A stretch of 64,000 nucleotides of DNA from CAILHX01 sp964511385 (GCA_964511385.1 CAZEFE010000001.1:248001-312000); one strand, 5' to 3'. Numbered from the stretch's first letter, positions 9,396 through 18,183 are shown. Program-made: numbers and translations. Notes: generated by a model not told the origin, from the letters alone.

Positions 9396-10619
9396 ATGAA
9401 TCCCACGTGCTTTCGTTCATGGTTGCCACTGCTGTTTGGCCTGTTGTTGTCGGCGCCGCTACGCGCCGACATGGCGACAGTAGTCCCATTACCCCCAAAC
9501 CCTGCCGCCGCCATTCATCTCCCGGATGGCTTTCGGATATCGGTGTTTGCGCGGCTGAAACCGGCCGGGGGCGATTATTTCCGCGGCCCCCGTATGCTGG
9601 CGGTATCCCCGGATGGCGATCTGTACCTGTCGCTGGGGATGGATAACAAGGTGGTGACGCTACCGGATGCCGACCACGATGGTGTCGCGGACGAGATCGT
9701 TACCGTGGCTGCCGGCCTGGATGCTCCGCAAGGGCTGGCATTTGTCGGCAAGCATTTATATGTCGCCAACCAGGGCAGCGTGGTACGGCTGGAGCAGAAA
9801 AACGGCACATGGCCTGCGGCCGTCACAACCACCGTGATTGATGGGCTGCCCAGCGGCGGCCACACGTTGAAAACCCTCAAGCTGGGGCCTGATGGCTTTC
9901 TCTACCTGAATGTTGGCTCCAGTTGCAACGTCTGCCGGGAACAGGACCCGATACGCGCCACGCTGCTGCGCTACACGCCCGATGGCAAGCCCGCCGGTTA
10001 CCTGCCATCCGTCGGCCGTCACCCGTCATCACCGGTCTGGGCGTATGGTTTGCGCAATTCGCAGGGTTTTGCCTGGCATCCGGTGACCGGCGACATGTTT
10101 GCCACCAACAATGGCTCGGACATGCGGTCCGGCAATAAGAACGGCGCAATCAATGATGAATTGCCGCCAGAGCACCTGAATCGCATTGTTGCCGGTGGCC
10201 AGTACGGCTGGCCGTATTGCTGGGGCGAACAGGTGGCCGACCCCAACTTTCCCGGAGCATCTGGGTTTTGTGCGGCAATGACGCCGCCGGCCCTGACGTT
10301 TCCGGCGCATGCCACCCCGATCGGCATAACATTCCTCGATAAAGCTCACGTACCATCAAGCTGGCGCAATGACGCACTGGTGGCATTGCACGGCTCATGG
10401 AACCGCCAGCAGCCATCTGGATATAAAATAGTCCGCGTGCATTTTGAGCAGGGGAAACCTGTGGCGGTCAGCGATTTTGCCAGCGGCTGGCTGGTCGGCA
10501 ACGCAGCTTGGGGCCGGCCTGTGGATCTGGTTGTAGGGGCGGACGGGGCGGTGTATGTTTCCGATGATAGGGCCGGGTTGGTGTACAGTATTACTTATAG
10601 GGAAGGGGCTGGAAAATGA
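9396..10619 (+). CDS. exported PQQ-dependent sugar dehydrogenase-like beta-propeller protein
   Basis: The ATG at 9396 is preferred over an in-frame TTG at 9381 because it starts the signal peptide (cleaved near PLRAD) and follows AAAGG. The product of 407 residues belongs to the soluble aldose sugar dehydrogenase/sorbosone dehydrogenase type: repeated blades with GPRMLAVSPDGDLYLSL, ANQGSVVRL, and GAINDELPPEHLNRI. Such enzymes oxidise sugars or aldehydes in the periplasm using PQQ. No PQQ biosynthesis genes are in the window. It lies 34 bases after fccB and overlaps the next gene by four bases. Confidence 0.8.
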   Translation: MNPTCFRSWLPLLFGLLLSAPLRADMATVVPLPPNPAAAIHLPDGFRISVFARLKPAGGDYFRGPRMLAVSPDGDLYLSLGMDNKVVTLPDADHDGVADEIVTVAAGLDAPQGLAFVGKHLYVANQGSVVRLEQKNGTWPAAVTTTVIDGLPSGGHTLKTLKLGPDGFLYLNVGSSCNVCREQDPIRATLLRYTPDGKPAGYLPSVGRHPSSPVWAYGLRNSQGFAWHPVTGDMFATNNGSDMRSGNKNGAINDELPPEHLNRIVAGGQYGWPYCWGEQVADPNFPGASGFCAAMTPPALTFPAHATPIGITFLDKAHVPSSWRNDALVALHGSWNRQQPSGYKIVRVHFEQGKPVAVSDFASGWLVGNAAWGRPVDLVVGADGAVYVSDDRAGLVYSITYREGAGK

Positions 10620-11203
10620 AACAGTGGATATTGGCATGTATGTGCAGCCTGGTCGGGATGAATGCCGCCTGGGCGGCGGCAGAACCGGCGGATGCACAGC
10701 AACCGAGCGTGGCGGTTTACATCACTAAGGAAAAATATGAGCACCCGCTGCGGATCGGCTTGCTGCCTTATTACAGCCATTGGGTGTCGCAGGGTGTGGT
10801 AGCGGAAAAGGCTGCGTTGCCAGTACTGCGCAAGCACTTTGCCAACACCGAGGTGTGTGATGCCGGACGCGTGGCTGACATCATTGTCTGGATCAAGCCC
10901 AGGCTGATTTACAACCCCGGCGTAGGCAAATATTACGCCATGCTGAAAGTGCAGTTCCATCTCGGCGACGGCCGGTCACTGGCCACTTACAAGTCGGTGG
11001 GGGAACAGGATGGCGATATGGGTTCCATCTATGTGGATGAAACCATCGAACAGGCTTTCGATCGGGCGATGGCCAGCATTGAAACCCAGTTCGTCAATGA
11101 TGCCGCGTTGCAGCAGGCTTTCAGCACCGCTTTGGGCAAAGACTTCACACGCAGCCCTTGCGGCATGGTGTCGATATTTGGACGTAGCCCAACCGAAGAG
11201 TAA
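10616..11203 (+). CDS. exported protein of unknown function at the end of the fcc operon
   Basis: The 195-residue product has a Sec signal peptide ending near NAAWAAA. The start overlaps the preceding stop as ATGA, so translation is coupled to the sugar-dehydrogenase-like gene. The mature protein has a DIIVWIKPRLIYNPGVGKYY core and two cysteines (near 80 and 180), somewhat like small periplasmic proteins that counter envelope stress. I do not recognise the family. Confidence 0.6.
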   Translation: MKQWILACMCSLVGMNAAWAAAEPADAQQPSVAVYITKEKYEHPLRIGLLPYYSHWVSQGVVAEKAALPVLRKHFANTEVCDAGRVADIIVWIKPRLIYNPGVGKYYAMLKVQFHLGDGRSLATYKSVGEQDGDMGSIYVDETIEQAFDRAMASIETQFVNDAALQQAFSTALGKDFTRSPCGMVSIFGRSPTEE

Positions 11204-11307
11204 TTCCAATTCCCAATAGAACTGATAACGTTGTTACCCCTCCTTGCCGTACTACAGTACTGTCTTCGCCGGGGCGCCTAGTTCTCGTTTCTATTGAAAA
11301 TTGGAAT
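11203..11307. repeat. 105-base inverted-repeat intergenic element
   Basis: Arms ATTCCAATTCCCAATAGAA (11203-11221) and TTCTATTGAAAATTGGAAT (11289-11307) pair at 17 of 19 positions. The interior holds GTACTACAGTAC-type palindromes and a GC-rich stretch. It fills the gap between the convergent exported-protein gene and mutS, so it can fold on either transcript and may act as a bidirectional terminator, or be a small non-autonomous repeat. Confidence 0.7.
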
Positions 11308-11315
11308 AGGCAGGC

Positions 11316-13850
11316 TCAGCCCAGCGCTTTGAGTTTGTAGAGCGCTTCCAGTGCCTGCTTGGGCGTCATGTCGTCCGGATTGATGTCCAGCAGCATTTCC
11401 TCCAGCGGGCTGGGTGCCGGTTCCGCGGGAGCGGCGCTAGCGAACAGGTCGGCCTGCGGGCCGGCGTTGATGCTTTGCTGCTCCAGTTGCGCCAGTCTCC
11501 GCCGTGCGGCGGCAATCACGGATTTGGGAATCCCCGCCAGCTGCGCCACTTGCAAACCGTAGCTCTGATTGGCCGCGCCTTCTTCGACGCTGTGGAGAAA
11601 GACAATGCCGTCGCCATGCTCGACGGCATCCAGATGCACATTGGCGACCTGCTTGTAATCCTCTACCAGGCGGGTCAGTTCGAAATAATGCGTGGCAAAC
11701 AAGGTGCAAGCGCGGTTGCGCTCCAGCAAATGGCGGGCGCACGCCCAAGCCAGCGCCAGGCCGTCGAACGTGGACGTGCCGCGGCCGATTTCATCCAGCA
11801 ACACCAGCGAATGTTCCGTGGCGTTGTGCAGGATGTTGGCGGTTTCCGTCATTTCCACCATGAACGTCGACCGCCCGCCCGCCAAGTCGTCGGAAGCGCC
11901 AATGCGGGTAAAAATACGATCGACTAGGCCGATGGATGCGCTTTGCCCGGGAACGAAGCAGCCGCAGTGCGCCAGCAGCACAATCAGCGCGGTCTGCCGC
12001 ATATAGGTGGATTTGCCGCCCATGTTGGGGCCGGTGATGAGCAGCAACTGGCGGAACGGATTGATGACCGTGTCGTTGGCAATGAATGGCTGCGCCAGTT
12101 GTTCCACCACGGGATGGCGCCCGCCAACGATGTTAATGCCGGCTTCATGGCTGAACTGCGGACAGGTGTAGTCCAGCGATTCGGCACGTTCGGCAAAGCA
12201 GGTGAGTACGTCCAGTTCGGCCACTGCGGATGCGTTTTTCTGCAATTCGGCGATGTGCTGGCAAAGCGATTCCAGCACGGTTTCGAACAGCATTTTTTCG
12301 CGTGCCAGTGCCCGTTCGTTGGCGGACAGCACCTTGTCTTCAAACGCTTTTAATTCCGGCGTGATGTAGCGCTCGGCGTTCTTCAACGTCTGCCGGCGGC
12401 GGTATTCCGGCGGTGCGTTGTCGGCTTGCGCACGGGAGAGCTCGATATAAAAGCCGTGTACGCTGTTGTATTCGACTTTCAGGTTGGCGAGGCCGGTGCG
12501 CTCTTTTTCTGCGGCTTCGTATTTCAGCAGGAAATCACCGTGGTTGGCCTGCAATGCCCGCAACTCATCCAGTTCGGCATCATAACCGTCGGCAATCACT
12601 CCGCCTTCGCGCAGCACCGCGGCCGGTTCCGGGCGGATGGCGCGGACCAGCAAGTCCAGCGCTGCCAAGGGTGCATGCAGCTGCGCGGCCAGCCGGGACA
12701 GGTCAGCTACTGCGGCCAGCGGCTGAGCCAGTTCCGGCAGCAGTTTCAGACTCTCGCGCAGCGCGGACAAGTCGCGCGGACGTGCGGTACGCAGCGCGAT
12801 TCTGGAGGTGATGCGCTCGATGTCGGCCATTTGCCGCAACACGGGCTGCAGCTTGCGGTGCAACGCATGCAGGGCCGTGACGGCATCCAGCCGGGCGCGG
12901 ATTGTGGCATGGTTGCGTAGCGGGTGGTGCAGCCAGTGCCGCAGCAAACGCGCGCCCATGGCATTGCCGGTGGTATTGAGCAGGCTGAACAGCGTAGGCG
13001 AGGGCTCGCCGCGCAGCGTCAGGTCGATTTCCAAGTTGCGCCGGGTCGCGGCATCTAGCTGGATAAAAGCGTCAGGGAGTTCAGCGCTCAACCCCAGGAT
13101 GTGTGGCAGGGCGCTACGCTGCGTATTGCGCACGTAATCGAGCAGTGCGCCTGCGGCGGCAACGGCGACGGGCATGTCAGCCACGCCGAAACCCGCCAGG
13201 TCGAACACGCCGAACTGGCTGGTGAGGCGCTGGGTGGCGCTGTCGGTATCGAATTGCCAGGGTGCCAGGCGTTTTTTGGCGCATTTGGTTGATTCCAGCG
13301 CGGGGTGCCGCAAATTGTCCGGCAACAGCACCTCGGCCGGGCGGATGCGCTCCAGTTCGTGAGCAAGGGCTGATGGTGGCGTTTCCAGCAGCACAAATTC
13401 GCCGGAAGCCAGGTTGAGCCGGGCCAGCCCCAGCGTGTCATTCGTCACGCAGAGGGCGAGTAGCACCTGATCCCTTGTTTCGTCCAGCAACGCGCTGTCG
13501 GTGAGCGTGCCCGGCGTGATGATGCGGGTGACCTTGCGTTCCACCGGGCCTTTGGATAGCGCCGGGTCGCCCACCTGCTCGCAGATCGCCACGGCTTCGC
13601 CCAGCTTGACCAGCTTGGCCAGGTATTGCTCCGCCGCGTGATAGGGCACCCCGGCCATCTTGATCGGCTCGCCGTTGCTCTGGCCGCGGCGGGTCAGCGT
13701 GATGTCCAGCAGGCGTGCGGCTTTTTCCGCATCGTCAAAAAACAGCTCGTAGAAATCGCCCATGCGGTAGAACAGCAGCATGTCGGGATGCTCGGCCTTG
13801 ATGCCAAGGTACTGACGCATCATCGGGGTATGGTTTTCAAGTGCGGACAT
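11316..13850 (-). CDS. mutS: DNA mismatch recognition ATPase MutS
   Basis: The 844-residue protein recognises mismatches and starts methyl-directed repair. It has the N-terminal mismatch-binding motif RMGDFYELFFDDA (the Phe that stacks on the mismatch), the connector and lever domains, and the C-terminal ABC-type ATPase with Walker A GPNMGGKST, the ABC signature-like DDLAGGRSTF and Walker B LVLLDEIGRGTST. Length is normal. It is monocistronic as far as can be seen, ending beside the inverted-repeat element. Confidence 0.97.
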   Translation of the reverse strand: MSALENHTPMMRQYLGIKAEHPDMLLFYRMGDFYELFFDDAEKAARLLDITLTRRGQSNGEPIKMAGVPYHAAEQYLAKLVKLGEAVAICEQVGDPALSKGPVERKVTRIITPGTLTDSALLDETRDQVLLALCVTNDTLGLARLNLASGEFVLLETPPSALAHELERIRPAEVLLPDNLRHPALESTKCAKKRLAPWQFDTDSATQRLTSQFGVFDLAGFGVADMPVAVAAAGALLDYVRNTQRSALPHILGLSAELPDAFIQLDAATRRNLEIDLTLRGEPSPTLFSLLNTTGNAMGARLLRHWLHHPLRNHATIRARLDAVTALHALHRKLQPVLRQMADIERITSRIALRTARPRDLSALRESLKLLPELAQPLAAVADLSRLAAQLHAPLAALDLLVRAIRPEPAAVLREGGVIADGYDAELDELRALQANHGDFLLKYEAAEKERTGLANLKVEYNSVHGFYIELSRAQADNAPPEYRRRQTLKNAERYITPELKAFEDKVLSANERALAREKMLFETVLESLCQHIAELQKNASAVAELDVLTCFAERAESLDYTCPQFSHEAGINIVGGRHPVVEQLAQPFIANDTVINPFRQLLLITGPNMGGKSTYMRQTALIVLLAHCGCFVPGQSASIGLVDRIFTRIGASDDLAGGRSTFMVEMTETANILHNATEHSLVLLDEIGRGTSTFDGLALAWACARHLLERNRACTLFATHYFELTRLVEDYKQVANVHLDAVEHGDGIVFLHSVEEGAANQSYGLQVAQLAGIPKSVIAAARRRLAQLEQQSINAGPQADLFASAAPAEPAPSPLEEMLLDINPDDMTPKQALEALYKLKALG

Positions 13851-13909
13851 GGGGTTTTAATGCGGTAAATATGCGCAAGATGATAACTGAATGTGGCGCC
13901 AATTTTTCT

Positions 13910-14809
13910 TCAGACCGGGTGCATCCAGTCGGCCGGTATGGACCTGATGGCTTCAATCAGCGCTTGCACCGCCTCGGTACGGCCGAAGCTTTTGCGCCAG
14001 GCCAGGGCAATGCGGCGGCTGGGGGCGGGCTGGGCGAATGGGACCATTTTTAGCAGCGGCGACTGGTAACGCTGGTTGGTGGCGCTGTCAGGCAACACGG
14101 TGATGCCGAGGCCGGAGGCTACCATGTTGCGGATGGTTTCCAGCGAATTTCCCTGTAGCACTTCGCCGGTACGGGATAACTTGGGGCAGGCTTCCGCTAC
14201 CTGGTTGCTGAAGCAGTGGCCGCTGTTCAGCAGCAGCACTTTTTCGCCGGCCAACTCGGCTGGGTGCACGAGTTTTTTTTCCGCCCAGGCATGCTGTATC
14301 GGCACTACCACCACGAAGTTTTCGTCGTACAGCGGCGTGGTTTCAACGCCGGAGAGCTCGAACGGCAGCGCAATAACGGCGACGTCGATCAAACCGTTAC
14401 GCAACTGGGTTTCGAGATTGGCCGTGGTGTTTTCTTCCACTTCCAGCGGCATGTCCGGCGCGCGCTTCATCAGCTCCGGGATCAGCTCCGGCAGCAGGTA
14501 AGGCCCAACGGTATGGATGGCACCCAGCCTGATGGCGCCCATCAGCGGGTTGGCGCCTTGCCGTGCCAGGTCCTTGATCTTGTCCGCCTCGTCCAGCACG
14601 CGGATAGCCTGTTCGATGATGCTCTCGCCCACGGCGGTCAGCGTGACATCCGTTTTTTTGCGCTCGAACAGCTTGACGCCCAGCTCTTCTTCCAGCTTCT
14701 GAATCCCTAAGCTCAAGGCCGGTTGCGTGACAAAACAGCGCTGGGCGGCGCGGCGGAAATTGTGCTCGCGGGCGACGGCCACAATGTAACGGAGTTCGCT
14801 TAACGTCAT
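13910..14809 (-). CDS. oxyR: hydrogen-peroxide-sensing LysR-type regulator OxyR
   Basis: The 299-residue LysR-family protein has an N-terminal HTH (LRYIVAVAREHNFRRAAQRC) and an effector domain with the redox pair that defines OxyR: Cys in LNSGHCFSNQ (near 199) and Cys in VAEACPK (near 208). Peroxide forms a disulfide between them and turns on antioxidant genes. It is divergent from rubredoxin and dps, both plausible targets, across an AT-rich 189-base region. Confidence 0.93.
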   Translation of the reverse strand: MTLSELRYIVAVAREHNFRRAAQRCFVTQPALSLGIQKLEEELGVKLFERKKTDVTLTAVGESIIEQAIRVLDEADKIKDLARQGANPLMGAIRLGAIHTVGPYLLPELIPELMKRAPDMPLEVEENTTANLETQLRNGLIDVAVIALPFELSGVETTPLYDENFVVVVPIQHAWAEKKLVHPAELAGEKVLLLNSGHCFSNQVAEACPKLSRTGEVLQGNSLETIRNMVASGLGITVLPDSATNQRYQSPLLKMVPFAQPAPSRRIALAWRKSFGRTEAVQALIEAIRSIPADWMHPV

Positions 14810-14998
14810 CTGGAAAAGCTCTGGCTATTCAATAAAAACAATATATCACACCGATTGGTAAATACAATTTTACTTATCGTTGTCGGGCATCTAGACTGGC
14901 CTTGTGTTGCATGGTGATGATTGTGCGGTATTGCCTGGCAGTTTTGCATAAAATGAAGGTGTAACTGCAGTTCAATCATCTTGAACAAGGACATCATC

Positions 14999-15163
14999 AT
15001 GAAAACGTGGCAATGCATTTTATGCGGCTTTATCTATGAAGAGGCGCTGGGGCTACCTGAAGAAGGCATTGCAGCAGGAACCCCCTGGGAAAGCATTCCG
15101 GAAACCTGGACTTGCCCGGATTGCGGCGTAGGCAAGAGCGATTTTGAAATGGTGGAGATCTGA
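14999..15163 (+). CDS. rubredoxin
   Basis: The 54-residue protein has both rubredoxin Cys pairs, CILCG and CPDCG, which bind one iron as an electron carrier. The ATG at 14999 is preferred over an in-frame TTG at 14981, since it begins the conserved MKTWQC and follows AAGG. Position between oxyR and dps suggests a role in peroxide or oxygen detoxification. Confidence 0.95.
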   Translation: MKTWQCILCGFIYEEALGLPEEGIAAGTPWESIPETWTCPDCGVGKSDFEMVEI

Positions 15164-15212
15164 TTCTCTACTTTTTGCAGGCAGGCTAGTGTCCTAATGG
15201 AAAGGAAAAATC

Positions 15213-15683
15213 ATGGCAATTGATATTGGCATCAGCAAAAAAGACCGTGCGGAAATTGCGAAAGGCTTGTCACATCTCTTGGCGGACACCTACACGCTGT
15301 ACCTGAAAACGCATTATTTTCACTGGAACGTGAAAGGTCCCATGTTCCAGACCCTGCACCTGATGTTCGAGACCCAGTACAACGAGCTGGCGCTGGCGGT
15401 GGACTTGATTGCGGAACGCATCCGCGCGCTGGACTTTCCTGCCCCTGGTACTTACGGCGAATTCGGCAAACTGACCAGCATCAAGGAAGCGGCCAGCGTG
15501 CCAAGCGCCAAGGACATGATCCGGCAGTTGGTGGACGGGCAGGAAGCCGTGGCACGTACGGCGCGCGCGTTGTTCCCGGTGGTGGATCGCGCCAACGACC
15601 AGCCGACGGCTGACCTGATTACCCAGCGGTTGCAGGTCCATGAAAAAACCGCGTGGATGCTGCGTAGTTTGCTGGAAGAGTAA
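15213..15683 (+). CDS. dps: Dps-family ferritin-like DNA-protection protein
   Basis: The 156-residue four-helix protein has the Dps ferroxidase residues in YLKTHYFHWNVKGPMF and the partner segment LAVDLIAERIRALD. The family stores iron as a dodecamer and consumes hydrogen peroxide, protecting DNA. AAAGGA precedes the ATG. It is 49 bases downstream of rubredoxin and close to oxyR, so peroxide induction by OxyR is likely. Confidence 0.93.
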   Translation: MAIDIGISKKDRAEIAKGLSHLLADTYTLYLKTHYFHWNVKGPMFQTLHLMFETQYNELALAVDLIAERIRALDFPAPGTYGEFGKLTSIKEAASVPSAKDMIRQLVDGQEAVARTARALFPVVDRANDQPTADLITQRLQVHEKTAWMLRSLLEE

Positions 15684-15707
15684 GGCTGGCGTGGGAACTT
15701 TCTGCTG

Positions 15708-15734
15708 CTAGCACTCTCAAAGTGGGAGTGCTAA
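15708..15734. promoter_or_regulatory. CIRCE operator (HrcA binding site) upstream of rpoH
   Basis: The sequence CTAGCACTC-N9-GAGTGCTAA matches the CIRCE consensus TTAGCACTC-N9-GAGTGCTAA at 17 of 18 arm positions with the exact 9-base spacer. It ends 27 bases before the rpoH start, so HrcA bound here would block rpoH transcription or elongation. Confidence 0.92.
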
Positions 15735-15761
15735 AATGGTTCCATGAAGGAGGAAACATTA

Positions 15762-16616
15762 ATGAATCAAGCCATGTCCTTTCCCATGCTCTCGCCGTTA
15801 GGTAGTCTGGATCATTACATCCAGGCGGTACGTGCACTGCCGGTACTCAGCGTAGAAGAGGAGCACGATCTCGCATTGCGCCTGAAACGCGACAATGACC
15901 TTGAGGCCGCCAGGGGGCTGATTCTTTCCCATTTGCGCCTGGTTGTGAGTATTGCTCGCGGCTACTCCGGGTATGGCCTGCCGCAAGCCGACCTGATCCA
16001 GGAAGGCAACGTTGGCCTGATGAAAGCGGTGCGCCGCTTTGACCCGGAACGCGGGGTGCGCCTGGTGTCCTTTGCCGTACACTGGATCAAGGCCGAAATC
16101 AACGAATTCATCCTGCGCAACTGGCGCATGGTCAAGCTGGCTACCACCAAGGCGCAGCGCAAGCTGTTTTTCAACCTGCGCAGCATGAAGAGCCACAGCG
16201 GCACTTTGCAGCCGGATGAGGTCAACGAAATCGCCCGCGAGTTGAAGGTAAAGCCGGAAGAAGTGGTGGAAATGGAAAAGCGCATGGGCGGTCACGACCT
16301 GGCGCTGGAATCCAGCAGCGACGATGACAGCGACGAGCAGTTCAGCCCGATTGCCTATTTGCAGGACAGCCGCCCGGAGCCTTCCGAGGAACTGGCCGAG
16401 CGTCAGATCGAAGTGCTGCAAACCGAAGGGTTGCAACATGCCCTGAGCAGCCTGGATGAACGCAGCCGCCGCATTGTCGAGGCGCGTTGGTTGAATGGCG
16501 ACGACAGCGCCACCCTGCATGATCTGGCTGCTGAATACGGCGTCTCTGCCGAGCGCATCCGCCAGATCGAGCAGAAAGCCATGCAGAAGATGAAAGCACT
16601 GATTGTGCAGGCTTGA
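15762..16616 (+). CDS. rpoH: heat-shock sigma factor RpoH (sigma-32)
   Basis: The start at 15762 is favoured by AAGGAGG about ten bases upstream; an in-frame ATG at 15744 would place that site inside the gene. The product is then 284 residues, the normal length. It shows sigma region 2 (DLIQEGNVGLMKAVRRFDPE), the RpoH-box region, and a region 4 HTH (TLHDLAAEYGVSAERIRQIE). It directs transcription of chaperone and protease genes. A CIRCE element upstream and a strong terminator at 16637 make it a single-gene unit. Confidence 0.96.
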   Translation: MNQAMSFPMLSPLGSLDHYIQAVRALPVLSVEEEHDLALRLKRDNDLEAARGLILSHLRLVVSIARGYSGYGLPQADLIQEGNVGLMKAVRRFDPERGVRLVSFAVHWIKAEINEFILRNWRMVKLATTKAQRKLFFNLRSMKSHSGTLQPDEVNEIARELKVKPEEVVEMEKRMGGHDLALESSSDDDSDEQFSPIAYLQDSRPEPSEELAERQIEVLQTEGLQHALSSLDERSRRIVEARWLNGDDSATLHDLAAEYGVSAERIRQIEQKAMQKMKALIVQA

Positions 16617-16636
16617 TCGGTGTTTAACTTGCCACA

Positions 16637-16668
16637 ACGGCTGACTGATGATTCGGTCAGCCGTTTTT
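16637..16668 (+). terminator. rho-independent terminator after rpoH
   Basis: A 9-base stem ACGGCTGAC / GTCAGCCGT with a 10-base loop is followed by a run of five T. It lies 20 bases after the rpoH stop. Confidence 0.92.
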
Positions 16669-16705
16669 GTTTCCAGTTGACCATTTGCACTGATTTTCAA
16701 GTAAC

Positions 16706-16719
16706 ATACAGATCGGTAT
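16706..16719. promoter_or_regulatory. probable TetR-type operator of the 16737-18112 gene pair
   Basis: ATACAGATCGGTAT is a near-perfect palindrome (arms ATAC/GTAT around GATC, one mismatched pair) 17 bases before the start codon. ATAC-GTAT arms are common in TetR/AcrR operators, and a TetR gene is the second gene of this unit, so autoregulation is likely. Confidence 0.6.
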
Positions 16720-16736
16720 AAACGCGGAGAACACCG

Positions 16737-17549
16737 ATGGAAATTCTTGGCAGCCCCTGGTTTTTCAGCATGGTGGAAAAGCGCGCCGCGAACCCGCAGG
16801 CGAAGCTTTTGACTATTTTTACGGTGGTTGGTGAATGGATGCTGGCCCCCGGCATCCGCGAGCAATTTTCCGCCAATACCGTTTCCAGCATCCCGGCCAG
16901 TCCCGGCTATCGGCACCTGACCGCATTCCTGACAAAACACGCGCAGGCCGCCAATGCCAGCAACCCCGCCGCGCTGTCGCAGCAGCTCAGCCTGCTGTTG
17001 ATAGGCGCCATTGCCGAACAACTGCGCACGCCGGAGCTGCCGGTGATGGAGGATGCTGCCAATGCCGCTGAAGTGCTGGTACGTAAGGCGTGCACGTATC
17101 GCTCCGGCAGGAAAATGGCCTGGCTGGGCGGTATCGCCGCAACCCTGGTGGTTTCCGCTACGGCATGGATGCTGTTGCCGCACCACGCGACAACGCCGGC
17201 ATTCAGTGTTGCGTACCCAACTAGCCATGGCTACCAGACCGCAGCCTATCCGCTCGCCAAGCCTGCCGCCAGGCAATTGAGTCCGGATGAAATCGAGGCG
17301 GTACTGACCCTGCACGAGCAGATCGTCAGCGGCGAATGCCGTGCGCCGCACATGGCCATGCTGCCTCCCGGACAAACCGAGGCCTATATGAACGTGGTGG
17401 AGTCGCGTCAGCCCTCCGACCCGGAGGCGGACCGCGCGGCGTTGCGCGCGTTCATGACCTGGTTCAACACCATCCATGCAACCGAATGTTTCCCCAGGCA
17501 TGAAAACGACCATATCAATACGGCATGGGTGAAAAGGAAAATCAGCTGA
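16737..17549 (+). CDS. membrane-anchored protein with a TetR-like ligand domain and no HTH
   Basis: The 270-residue product has three parts. Residues about 15-120 resemble the C-terminal ligand domain of the very next gene's TetR protein: AKLLTIFTVVGEWMLAP parallels TQLKPLIDAVMEWIADP, and QLSLLLIGAIAEQ parallels QLSLLIEGAAMAEQ. Next comes one transmembrane helix (about 126-146), then a soluble C-terminal domain with two Cys. No DNA-binding domain is present. It overlaps the TetR start as TGATG. A membrane-tethered partner, decoy or ligand sensor for the regulator is a reasonable inference. Confidence 0.6.
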   Translation: MEILGSPWFFSMVEKRAANPQAKLLTIFTVVGEWMLAPGIREQFSANTVSSIPASPGYRHLTAFLTKHAQAANASNPAALSQQLSLLLIGAIAEQLRTPELPVMEDAANAAEVLVRKACTYRSGRKMAWLGGIAATLVVSATAWMLLPHHATTPAFSVAYPTSHGYQTAAYPLAKPAARQLSPDEIEAVLTLHEQIVSGECRAPHMAMLPPGQTEAYMNVVESRQPSDPEADRAALRAFMTWFNTIHATECFPRHENDHINTAWVKRKIS

Positions 17550-18112
17550 TGCGTACCCCTATGCGCGACCATATCCTCGACGTGGCGTCGGAGCTGTTTG
17601 CCACGCGCGGCATCAACGCCACCGGCGTCGACACCATCGTGGCTTCGGCCGGTATCGCCAAGATGACGCTGTACAAATATTTCAAATCCAAAGAGCAACT
17701 CATTGTTGAATACCTGAAGAAGCATGATGACATCCTGCGCAAGAGTCTGTTTGACCGGGTGCAGGGAAACCAGGGTGCCCCGGCAACGCAACTCAAACCC
17801 TTGATTGATGCCGTGATGGAGTGGATTGCCGATCCGGAATTCAAGGGTTTTGCCTTTATCAATGCCTTTGTCGAATTTCCGCAAACGGAAAGCCAGGTCA
17901 ACCAGGTTTCGGTGGAGTTTGCGCAAGCTTTGCGCGATACCATTGCCCGCAGCGCAGAACAGTCCGGCGTCAAAAAACCGGATATCCTGGCGTTGCAGCT
18001 TTCGCTGCTGATCGAGGGCGCCGCCATGGCCGAACAAATGCAGCCCGGTTCCGGCGCCATTGAACATGCGCGCGAAGCCGCCAATATCCTTATCGACGCC
18101 GCCCTGGCATAA
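17549..18112 (+). CDS. TetR/AcrR-family transcriptional regulator
   Basis: The start at 17549 is chosen because AAGGAAAA lies upstream and TGATG couples it to the preceding gene; an in-frame ATG at 17525 is the alternative. The 187-residue protein has the TetR HTH (GVDTIVASAGIAKMTLYKYF) and an all-helical ligand domain. The ligand is unknown. The palindrome at 16706 is its most likely operator. Confidence 0.88.
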   Translation: MRTPMRDHILDVASELFATRGINATGVDTIVASAGIAKMTLYKYFKSKEQLIVEYLKKHDDILRKSLFDRVQGNQGAPATQLKPLIDAVMEWIADPEFKGFAFINAFVEFPQTESQVNQVSVEFAQALRDTIARSAEQSGVKKPDILALQLSLLIEGAAMAEQMQPGSGAIEHAREAANILIDAALA

Positions 18113-18183
18113 CCGCTGCAACGCTCTGGCAGTGCGCTTTCTGGTATGATTTGCCTGATTATTTCAGGCATTGATCACCCTTC

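Noticed and set aside
15798..17513. A long minus-strand open frame opposite rpoH and the membrane-anchored TetR-like gene
   Set aside because: Both plus-strand genes are supported by domains, ribosome binding sites and regulatory elements; the antisense frame has none.
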